Assembly: GCF_022549355.1 (NCBI RefSeq)
Contig: NZ_JAKZGL010000003.1
Span: 124,001 to 188,000 of the forward strand
Length of the DNA: 64,000 bases
From: Acinetobacter sp. NIPH 2699
GTDB taxonomy: Bacteria; Pseudomonadota; Gammaproteobacteria; Pseudomonadales; Moraxellaceae
Reading direction: 5' to 3'
The position numbers and the translations under genes are program-made. The stretch's first letter is position 1. Each line of letters opens with the position of its first letter. This document shows positions 49,418 to 57,140 of this stretch, one piece after another. The notes beneath the pieces are model-generated. The model saw nothing but the letters and a program-made list of their open reading frames with translations, was not told where the DNA came from and ran no database searches.

Positions 49418-50278
49418 ATGACCAGTTTCAAGCAAGTGCTGATTGAAAAAGTTCTAGGGCATAAGTATGCAATTGATGCAGAACGCCTTGGTGATGATTC
49501 ATTGCTTGCTTGGAGTAATTTGGGATATTGGCAAGCACAGCAGCATGATTCACAGCAACATCACTATCGGCTTGCTTGCCAGAGTTTAGCCGATCAAGTG
49601 GCAAGTTCCGTTCAACTCAAACAATCAGATCGTGTCTTGGATCTGGGCTGTGGTCAGGGTGCAAGTTTATTGCACTGGTTGAATCAATATCAGATTGAGC
49701 AATTGAGTACAGTCGAATTACAGGCAGATTGTATCCAACGAATTCAAAAAAACTTGCCGCAGGTTGATGCCTATTGCCAATCTTTTTTGAATTTAAAACA
49801 ACTTCATTTTTTAAATTCATTTGATGCTGTGATTTGTATTGATGCTGCTTATCACAGTGATTTGAATTCATTTCTCAATTCAACGGCTTCAGTTTTGAAT
49901 TCAAAAGGTCGTTTGGCATTTCATTATTTGATGTGGTCAGATGCTTGGCAAAATTGTAGCTATCTACAAAAACAACAATATCGCTATCTATTAAAAAGTG
50001 CTGATGTGAAGTGGCAGCATTTGATGGATGAGCAGCGACTGGTAAAAACCTTAACACAACATGGTTTTGGCGATATTGTCATTCAGGACTTTTCAGCGCC
50101 TGTATTCAATGGTTTTGCCCAATATATCGAAACTGGTGGCATAGAGAAGAAGTCCTTTGATCTTGCTCAATTTAAAATAGGGATGACAGCGAAATTATGT
50201 CGCAAACTCTATCACGATGGTTTGGTGCGTTATATTCAGATCAGCGCTGTTAAACATGAGACCATAAAAAAGACTTAA
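49418..50278 (+). CDS. Class I SAM-dependent methyltransferase
   Basis: A 286-residue methyltransferase with motif I VLDLGCGQGASLLHW (about 67-81), an acidic strand end STVELQAD and post-motif FDAVICIDAAYHSD. The overall shape recalls small-molecule or fatty-acyl methyltransferases rather than RNA enzymes. It begins 1 base after the FAD oxidoreductase stop, so the two proteins are very probably made together and act in one pathway. Substrate unknown. Confidence 0.82.
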   Translation: MTSFKQVLIEKVLGHKYAIDAERLGDDSLLAWSNLGYWQAQQHDSQQHHYRLACQSLADQVASSVQLKQSDRVLDLGCGQGASLLHWLNQYQIEQLSTVELQADCIQRIQKNLPQVDAYCQSFLNLKQLHFLNSFDAVICIDAAYHSDLNSFLNSTASVLNSKGRLAFHYLMWSDAWQNCSYLQKQQYRYLLKSADVKWQHLMDEQRLVKTLTQHGFGDIVIQDFSAPVFNGFAQYIETGGIEKKSFDLAQFKIGMTAKLCRKLYHDGLVRYIQISAVKHETIKKT

Positions 50279-50303
50279 ACCCGATGAGTTTAAGCCTTTT
50301 TTG
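50270..50303 (+). terminator. Terminator of the methyltransferase gene
   Basis: CTTAAAC / GTTTAAG (50274-50280 and 50288-50294) overlapping the stop codon, followed by CCTTTTTT. Confidence 0.75.
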
Positions 50304-50310
50304 AATTTGA

Positions 50311-50386
<76 letters not shown>

Positions 50387-50447
50387 AACGTGGCGTGAAT
50401 TTTACAGATTCTATCGAAAAAAACAAGCGAAAAAATGATCAAATGAA

Positions 50448-51353
50448 TTAGTCCCGAATGTCTGTTGCCATTTCACGAGCTAAGGCGAGAAAGGCTTTCA
50501 AGCCAGCAGATTGATTACGTCGTCCAGAATAATATAAACAAAGACCAGAAACACAAGGCATCCAATCGTCCAATACAGAAATTAGTTGACCTGACTCAAT
50601 CTCTGCACCAACATCCTGTTCCATAAAATAGCCTAGACCAACATGCTCTAATACAGCGACTCTGACTAAGCTTGCTTCATCAAGGGTAATCGGTCCTTGC
50701 ACATCAATCTGCACGATTTCCCCCTCTTTTTCAAACTTCCAGCGAAATAATGCCCCATCGGGGAGACGTACTCGAATACATTGATGCTTGAAAAGATCTG
50801 TCGGTATTTTTGGCTTCCCATAACGCTCGAAATACTTAGGTGAACCTACAACAACATAGCGTTGAGCTTTGCCAAGAGAAACCGCAATCATGTCACTTGG
50901 CACAAGATGGGCAACACGAATGCCTAAATCAAAACCCGCAGCGATAATGTCAACCAGTTTACCCTCAGTCACCAAATCAATATTCATTTCTGGATAACGT
51001 CTAAGGAACTCAATAATCAAAGGGGATATAATTTCTCTCGCCGCAAACGCAGCCGCATTGATTCTTAATGTACCAGAGGGTGATTCTCTCTGCGAACGTA
51101 CAATATCCAAAGCACTATGAATATCCTGAAGAGCGGGACCTACTTGTTCCACAAATAATCGCCCTGCCTCTGTCAATGAGACACTACGTGTTGTCCGATT
51201 AAACAGACGCACACCCAGATTTCCCTCTAGTTTGCCGATTGCATGACTTAAAGCCGTTGTAGACATCCCAAGTTCAATCGCAGCGCCACGAAAAGTTCCT
51301 CGTCTGGCGATTGCCATCACAGCTTTTAGATCATTTAAATTTGCTCTTTCCAT
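50448..51353 (-). CDS. LysR-type regulator (3)
   Basis: A 301-residue LysR protein. The HTH is at about 14-45 ([25 protein letters not shown] in pieces) and the effector domain from [15 protein letters not shown] onward. It belongs to the large DsdC/AphR-like group that often controls divergent SDR or reductase genes. It is divergent from the SnoaL/SDR pair over 107 bases containing T-N11-A type dyads (for example around 51395-51440), its likely operator. Confidence 0.9.
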   Translation of the reverse strand: MERANLNDLKAVMAIARRGTFRGAAIELGMSTTALSHAIGKLEGNLGVRLFNRTTRSVSLTEAGRLFVEQVGPALQDIHSALDIVRSQRESPSGTLRINAAAFAAREIISPLIIEFLRRYPEMNIDLVTEGKLVDIIAAGFDLGIRVAHLVPSDMIAVSLGKAQRYVVVGSPKYFERYGKPKIPTDLFKHQCIRVRLPDGALFRWKFEKEGEIVQIDVQGPITLDEASLVRVAVLEHVGLGYFMEQDVGAEIESGQLISVLDDWMPCVSGLCLYYSGRRNQSAGLKAFLALAREMATDIRD

Positions 51354-51460
51354 TATCCTGATTTATTCAACTAAACATCCCATTTTATACGGATTGTCCA
51401 AACAATCGTCAAATTATAAACTTTAAATTATCAATTTGGACTATTCAAAAAGAGCGACTT

Positions 51461-51784
51461 ATGAAAGATATACCCGAAGTGGTTAGTGCATATTTTGATG
51501 CAGATCAAGCGCACGATATAGAGGCTTTAAACCAGATTTTTTCTGATGTTGCCACTGTTGAAGATGAAAATATTCAGCACAACGGCATCGTGGAAATTCG
51601 TACATGGTGGTTCGCAGTAAAAGAAAAATACCAACATTTTCTTAAACCTCTTGAGGTGTCTAATACAGATCATATCAGCACGGTTTTAACACAAGTAAGC
51701 GGAAATTTTCCGAATAGCCCTGTGACACTTAAATTTCAGTTCACACTTGAGAATGGCAAAGTCGTTAAATTGAGGATTTACTAA
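51461..51784 (+). CDS. SnoaL/NTF2-like protein
   Basis: A 107-residue cone-fold protein of the nuclear-transport-factor-2/SnoaL superfamily ([22 protein letters not shown] ... [15 protein letters not shown] in pieces). Such small proteins are often isomerases, hydratases or ligand binders. The stop TAA overlaps the next start (TAATG), so it is coupled to the SDR gene. GAGCGACTT precedes the start. Substrate unknown. Confidence 0.78.
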   Translation: MKDIPEVVSAYFDADQAHDIEALNQIFSDVATVEDENIQHNGIVEIRTWWFAVKEKYQHFLKPLEVSNTDHISTVLTQVSGNFPNSPVTLKFQFTLENGKVVKLRIY

Positions 51785-52566
51785 TGGAAAATTTCCTGAC
51801 TTTAAAAGGAAAACGTGCCCTCATCACATCAGGTACAAAGGGTGCTGGCGCTGCCACAGTTCAATTATTCCATGAACTCGGTGCAACCGTACTGACCACT
51901 GCCCGTACCCAACCCGATCATTTGCCAAATGATATATTGTTTGTTGCGGCTGATCTGACGACTCGAGAAGGTTGTGACACCGTTGCCCACGCAGTACAAG
52001 AATTATTAGGTGGTGTTGACATCATTGTACACATGCTTGGTGGTTCATCTGCACCAGCAGGTGGATTTACAGCATTGACCGATGAAGACTGGTATACCGA
52101 GCTGCACCTCAATCTGATGCCTGCGATACGTCTGGATCGTCAATTAATCCCAGATATGATTCAGCAAGGTCAAGGGGTTGTCATCCACGTCACGTCAATA
52201 CAACGCTCACTCCCGTTACCAGAAGCCACGACAGCTTATGCTGCTGCAAAAGCGGCACTGGCAACCTATAGCAAAAGTCTGTCAAAAGAAATATCCCCAA
52301 AAGGTGTTCGTGTCGTGCAAGTCTCGCCTGGATGGATTGAAACCAAGGCAGCAGTTGCGCTCGCAGAACGATTGGCTCTACAAGCGGGTACAGATTACGA
52401 AGGTGGTAAAAAGATGATTATGGATTCACTCGGAGGTATTCCGATTGGTCGACCATCCAAACCTGATGAAATCGCCAATCTCATTGCTTTTTTGGCATCC
52501 TCTCGTGCTGCTACGATTACAGGCACAGAATATGTGATTGATGGTGGGACGATTCCTACAATTTAA
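51784..52566 (+). CDS. Short-chain dehydrogenase/reductase
   Basis: A 260-residue classical SDR. The cofactor motif [15 protein letters not shown] is the TGxxxGxG loop with Ser in the second position. DLTTREG, the NNAG-equivalent HMLGGSS, catalytic Ser (HVTSIQRS) and YAAAKAAL (Y-x3-K) follow. The C-terminal [21 protein letters not shown] ... [10 protein letters not shown] is typical. It is translationally coupled to the SnoaL-like gene and is likely the target of the divergent LysR. Substrate unknown. Confidence 0.9.
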   Translation: MENFLTLKGKRALITSGTKGAGAATVQLFHELGATVLTTARTQPDHLPNDILFVAADLTTREGCDTVAHAVQELLGGVDIIVHMLGGSSAPAGGFTALTDEDWYTELHLNLMPAIRLDRQLIPDMIQQGQGVVIHVTSIQRSLPLPEATTAYAAAKAALATYSKSLSKEISPKGVRVVQVSPGWIETKAAVALAERLALQAGTDYEGGKKMIMDSLGGIPIGRPSKPDEIANLIAFLASSRAATITGTEYVIDGGTIPTI

Positions 52567-52698
52567 TAGTAATATTGAATCATTCCATACTATATTTTCT
52601 CTTTATTGGAGCAATTTAGAATTAAACTAGATTGCTCAATATTTAAAAAATTGACTGAGAAAGTAAGAATAGAACATATAACTAAGATTGGATTTAAA

Positions 52699-53832
52699 AT
52701 GGCGAATCTTATAGAGCATGAAAACAATAATGCCCACAAACATGCATTTGATGGAGCTCTGTTACAGTTCATTGCAGAATCAATCTCTCGGCACTTTCCA
52801 TCCTTTCGTTCTCAAGAATTTCTAAAAATTGAATCTGCTCTTACAGCGATGGAAATGAAATCTAGGGTAAAGCTCATTCGAGATGCTTTGGCGAAAGAGT
52901 TACCTCAAGCGTATCCCCAAGCTCTTGAGATTCTGGTAGCCGTACTTCACGATGAAGAATTGAGAGGCTTTTCTGTATGGCCGATTGCCGAGTTTATCCA
53001 AACCTATGGTCTCCATCATCCAGATATTTCATTAGAAGCTTTAAAACTCGTCACGATGCGTTTTACATCCGAATGGGCTGTTCGACCATTCATTAAGAAG
53101 TACCCTGAAAAAACCATGGATTTCTTGCTGCAATGTACCCAAGATGAAAATGTGGATATTCGTCGATGGGCTTCTGAAGGAACACGTCCACGTATTCCTT
53201 GGGGCGAGCGTCTTCAGGTGTTTATTCAGAATCCCTCAGCGACCCATGATATTTTAGAGACCTTAAAGTTTGACCCTGAACTTTTTGTGAGGAAAAGTGT
53301 TGCCAATCATCTGAACGATATTGCTAAAGACCATCCTGAATATGTCATTACCGTATTAAAGCGTTGGCAAAGACAAGCTCAAGGTGAGAATCAGAAAAAG
53401 ATCGACTGGATCATTAGACAAGCGCTTCGAACATTGATTAAAAATGGCAACCCTGACGCTTTAGCACTGATTGGCGTGAAGTATGGTGCCTCTATAAAAA
53501 TTGAACATTTTGCAATCAAACAGGAACAGATTAAACTCGGTGAAAATCTTGAGTTTGCAGTTCAGGTTCAATCAACAAGCGACCAACCACAAAAAATTGT
53601 GATTGATTACATCATGCATTTTATGAAATTAAATCAAAAGACGGCTCCCAAAGTATTTAAACTTCGTTTCTTTGAGCTTCCAGCACATGGGATCGTTGCA
53701 ATTGCAAAAGCACATCCGATCAAGAAAATCACGACACGGCAATACTATTCAGGGATGCAGAGAATTGAAATTCAGATCAATGGTGAAGTTTTGGCAAGTA
53801 AAGATTGGTCTCTAAAACTGATGGATGATTAA
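52699..53832 (+). CDS. DNA alkylation repair protein, AlkC/AlkD-like HEAT repeat family
   Basis: A 377-residue protein. Residues about 30-260 are helical HEAT-like repeats with the family's conserved pieces: HDEELRGFSVWPIAEFIQ, ASEGTRPRIPWGERLQ and DPELFVRKSVANHLNDIAK. Residues about 275-377 form a beta-rich Ig-like tail (KLGENLEFAVQVQSTS ... GMQRIEIQINGEV). That two-part build is that of the AlkC branch of base-flipping-independent alkylbase glycosylases. ATG 52699 (MANLIEH) starts the family sequence. An upstream open frame adds 31 unlikely residues. Confidence 0.85.
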   Translation: MANLIEHENNNAHKHAFDGALLQFIAESISRHFPSFRSQEFLKIESALTAMEMKSRVKLIRDALAKELPQAYPQALEILVAVLHDEELRGFSVWPIAEFIQTYGLHHPDISLEALKLVTMRFTSEWAVRPFIKKYPEKTMDFLLQCTQDENVDIRRWASEGTRPRIPWGERLQVFIQNPSATHDILETLKFDPELFVRKSVANHLNDIAKDHPEYVITVLKRWQRQAQGENQKKIDWIIRQALRTLIKNGNPDALALIGVKYGASIKIEHFAIKQEQIKLGENLEFAVQVQSTSDQPQKIVIDYIMHFMKLNQKTAPKVFKLRFFELPAHGIVAIAKAHPIKKITTRQYYSGMQRIEIQINGEVLASKDWSLKLMDD

Positions 53833-53874
53833 TCTGACGTATTAAAATAGTCAACAATTCAAACCAATATTCCA

Positions 53875-53906
53875 ATAAAGCCACATTTTCGGATATGGCT
53901 TTTTAA
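53875..53906 (+). terminator. Terminator of the alkylation-repair gene
   Basis: AAAGCCACAT / ATATGGCTTT stem (one mismatch) with loop TTTCGG and TTT run. Confidence 0.75.
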
Positions 53907-53919
53907 GCTCTTAAATGGA

Positions 53920-54081
53920 TTAACATTCACCTCTTAAGTATTCAATCTGAGAGATCGTCGCTTTGGTTAATTTGGATGTTGCTATAAAAGGTAAAGACAT
54001 CCCATTAATATCCAGTTGGGGAGCTTGTCCATCAGGGGTGCACAATAAGGCTTTTACGTTTTCTAGCTGTATTTTGATCAT
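53920..54081 (-). CDS. Possible small ORF, 53 residues
   Basis: A short frame on the minus strand, starting ATG at 54081 and stopping TAA at 53920. It begins MIKIQLENVKALLCTPDGQ and ends TISQIEYLRGEC, with plausible amino-acid composition. There is no good ribosome site, and a second short frame (MALFDVNMTYDQ...) overlaps its start. It may be a remnant of a mobile or phage gene, or a real small protein. I do not recognise it. Confidence 0.35.
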   Translation of the reverse strand: MIKIQLENVKALLCTPDGQAPQLDINGMSLPFIATSKLTKATISQIEYLRGEC

Positions 54082-54365
54082 AGGTCATATTGACATCAAA
54101 TAGCGCCATGTTGAGCAAGTGAATAAATACTTGATTGCGGATTTGGCAATGAAAGTTTAAGTCACTTCTATAATGGCTTTACGATCTTCTATTTATTCCA
54201 TCGTAAGACTTAAATATTTTCTTTTCAGTTCAAGCAAAACTTTATACGGTAATGGATACTACTTGATGGTGACACAAATCGTCACAAATAGACGAAACCG
54301 TCTGGGCACAAGCGTCTTTTTTTCTGTAAAATGCGTTTAAGTTTAAGAAAACTCAATAAGAAGCA
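54082..54365 (+). other. Leader region of vgrG
   Basis: Contains a GTGAC/GTCAC hairpin (54269-54285) and two overlapping, mutually exclusive stems: GAC-GAAACC-GTC at 54291-54302, or AGACG (54290-54294) with CGTCT (54313-54317). The second is followed by a T7 run, 38 bases before the vgrG ATG. It looks like an attenuator or the end of an upstream transcript. No ORF of note. Confidence 0.4.
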
Positions 54366-57125
54366 ATGTTCAAGACTATATATTCGGCATTAGAACAACT
54401 TGGTTTAACTGCACAAAAACGTGCAATTCATATTCAATTTTCAAATCCTGCTTTAGCCAATCAGGTATTTCTGCAACGTATTGATGGTACACATTGCCTC
54501 AATGATGGCGTTACTGCCGAGCTTATATGCTTATCAACGAACGCGACGATCCCCTTAAAACAATTCATAGGTAGTCAGGTTGCAATTGATCAAGTCACTG
54601 ACATAGGCACACTATTTAGAACCACAGGGATTATTACCGAAGTTGTACAAGGGCAAAGTGACGGCTCATTGACCCTATATAAGCTCAAACTCCAAGACCC
54701 GACTGCACTGTGGCACAAACGTAGAAACAGCCGCGTGTTTATGAATAAAACCGTGCTGGATATTGTTCAAACAATTTTTAAAGAATGGCAACAACGTAGT
54801 CCACTGTTTGCATCCAGTCTCAGCCTTGATTTAAGCAGCGTGACTCAAGATTACGATATCCGTCCATTTGTGATGCAAGCCAATGAAAGTGACTACGACT
54901 TTATTACCCGATTGTTGAGAAGTGAAGGGATCAATTGGCTGATTGACGAAGCCCAACTCACCGTTGCAAACAGTAATGCTCCAATCCAAGCCCAAAAACT
55001 GCGTTTGATTGACGATAATAACCAATACCAAGCCCTCAATCGAAGAACAATTCGCTACCACCGCAGCAGTGCCATCGAACAATACGACAGCATGACCAGT
55101 CTGATTGCGGAACGCAGTCTACAACCGACAGCCGTGCATATCCAACGTTGGCAAGCAGATGTTTTAGAACAAGAAGATGGTGCTGGCAGCGTACAAAGCA
55201 AACATCAGCATAGTCAACAACATGACAATGCCAGTCTAGGACTCGAAGATGCATGGCACTTCACCCCAGCATGGATGCAAGATTTGAATGGCGAAGATGG
55301 CGCAACCGCATCTGGCAACCGCCAAATTGAAAAACTCACTCAAAACCTCAGTCACTACCATGATGCCCAAGCCAAACACTTTATTGCCAACACCACTGTA
55401 CGAGACACGCAAGTCGGCTATTGGTTTAAGCTGACTGAACACTCTGAAATTGACCAACACAAAGGATCAGACCAAGAATTTTTGATCATCGCTAAAAGCT
55501 ACTACAACCAAAACAACCTACCCAAAGATTTAAATGAGCAAATCAGTCAATTAGTTGAACAAAGCCAATGGCAGTATTCTAACAATAGCGAAGAACGCCA
55601 AGCCAACCAACTGACCCTGCAACGTCGTAACATCAAAACTGTACCTGAATACCAACCACTACAACACCGCCCAGCAGCCCAGCCACAACGCGCCAAAGTG
55701 GTCGGGCCAGCAGGTGAAGAAATCCATGTCGATGAATGGGGCAGAATCAAAGTTCGATTCCTGTTTACCCGAAACGATGACCATAGCCACGATGGTGGTG
55801 CAGGCAGTAATGACAACGACACCGATTCAGCATGGGTGGATGTACTGACCCCTTGGGCAGGCGAAGGCTATGGCGCACGCTTTCTACCGAGAATCGGTGA
55901 AATCGTAGTGATTGACTTCTTTGACGGCAACATTGACCGCCCTTATGTCACAGGACGATTGCACGAAGCACAACGCAGCCCAACTAAATTCGACAATGCA
56001 GGACAATTGCCTGACACCAAAAAACTAGCAGGTATTAAAAGTAAAGAATATCAAGGCACAGGTTATAACCAACTACGCTTTGACGACACCACTGGACAGA
56101 TCAGCGCACAACTACAAAGCAGCCATGCAGCGAGCCAACTCAATCTTGGCAAACTCAGCCATCCCAAAGCAGAAGCAGAAAGTGAAGACCGAGGAGAAGG
56201 CTTTGAACTACGGACGGATCAATGGGGAGCAGTCCGAGCAGGAGAAGGCTTACTGATCACGACCCATGCTCAAGCACAAGCTGAGGGTGATCATCTCGAA
56301 GCGCAAACTGCCAAACAACAACTGGAAGGCAACCACGGTAATGCCAAAGCTCTGAGTGAAGTGGCTAAGAATCAACAGACGGATGAGCTGGAAGCCTTAG
56401 AACAATTACAGGCATTCGCCGAAAAAATTCAAGATAAGATCGCTAAATTTAATGAAGCCATCTTATTACTTAGCTCACCAAATGGTATTGGACTGAGCAC
56501 CGCAGAAGACATTCATTTATCAGCAGATGGACAACTGAATCAATTTGCAGGGGATAGCATCAACCTGACCACACAGAAGAACCTAATTGCTCAAGCCAGT
56601 CAAAAGATCAGTCTATTTGCAGCACAAGGTGGGATTAAACAAGTCGCGGCAAAAGGTAAGTTTGAGATACAGGCACAGTCGGATGGTTTAGAGATATTGG
56701 CAAAGGCCAATATTCAGATTATCTCTACAGAGGATGCGATCTATATCACCAGTCCAAAAGAAATCGTGATTACGGCAGATAGCTCGCAGCTCAAGCTCAA
56801 TAGTTCTGGCATATTCCCAACCACAGGTGGCAAGTTCGAGGTCAAAGCAGGACAGCATTTGTTTAACGGGGGAGCTACTGTTGAAGTCGCAGAGCGGAAA
56901 TTTAATAGTTCTCCTTGTTATTTAACATATCAGGTGACAGATAGTGCAGGTCAGCCTTTGAAGAATAAAAACTATGTCATGTATTTAGCTGATGGAACGA
57001 TTAAGCACGGTAAAACCAATGCCAAAGGTGAAACTGAAAAAGTTGAAACAGCAGGTCCTCAGAAAGTCAATGTGTTGATTGAAGATGATGATCACAAGGG
57101 TTATCAAATCAGTCAGTTAAGCTAA
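54366..57125 (+). CDS. vgrG: Type VI secretion tip protein VgrG, with C-terminal extension
   Basis: A 919-residue spike protein that trimerises at the T6SS tip and carries effectors. Order: gp27-like domain (about 1-400), gp5-like OB-fold (about 440-545, with GRIKVRFLF, WVDVLTPWAGEGYGARFLPRIGEIVVIDFFDG in pieces and RPYVTGRLHEAQ), DUF2345 beta-helix (about 615-800), and an extra module (about 848-919). The extra module has the pattern YLTYQVTDSAGQPLKNKNY ... HGKTNAKGETEKVE of a transthyretin/Ig-like domain. No core T6SS genes are in the window. The next gene, 15 bases on, is its probable cargo. Codon use is distinctly C-rich compared with neighbours. Confidence 0.93.
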   Translation: MFKTIYSALEQLGLTAQKRAIHIQFSNPALANQVFLQRIDGTHCLNDGVTAELICLSTNATIPLKQFIGSQVAIDQVTDIGTLFRTTGIITEVVQGQSDGSLTLYKLKLQDPTALWHKRRNSRVFMNKTVLDIVQTIFKEWQQRSPLFASSLSLDLSSVTQDYDIRPFVMQANESDYDFITRLLRSEGINWLIDEAQLTVANSNAPIQAQKLRLIDDNNQYQALNRRTIRYHRSSAIEQYDSMTSLIAERSLQPTAVHIQRWQADVLEQEDGAGSVQSKHQHSQQHDNASLGLEDAWHFTPAWMQDLNGEDGATASGNRQIEKLTQNLSHYHDAQAKHFIANTTVRDTQVGYWFKLTEHSEIDQHKGSDQEFLIIAKSYYNQNNLPKDLNEQISQLVEQSQWQYSNNSEERQANQLTLQRRNIKTVPEYQPLQHRPAAQPQRAKVVGPAGEEIHVDEWGRIKVRFLFTRNDDHSHDGGAGSNDNDTDSAWVDVLTPWAGEGYGARFLPRIGEIVVIDFFDGNIDRPYVTGRLHEAQRSPTKFDNAGQLPDTKKLAGIKSKEYQGTGYNQLRFDDTTGQISAQLQSSHAASQLNLGKLSHPKAEAESEDRGEGFELRTDQWGAVRAGEGLLITTHAQAQAEGDHLEAQTAKQQLEGNHGNAKALSEVAKNQQTDELEALEQLQAFAEKIQDKIAKFNEAILLLSSPNGIGLSTAEDIHLSADGQLNQFAGDSINLTTQKNLIAQASQKISLFAAQGGIKQVAAKGKFEIQAQSDGLEILAKANIQIISTEDAIYITSPKEIVITADSSQLKLNSSGIFPTTGGKFEVKAGQHLFNGGATVEVAERKFNSSPCYLTYQVTDSAGQPLKNKNYVMYLADGTIKHGKTNAKGETEKVETAGPQKVNVLIEDDDHKGYQISQLS

Positions 57126-57140
57126 TTTTGAGAGAATAAA

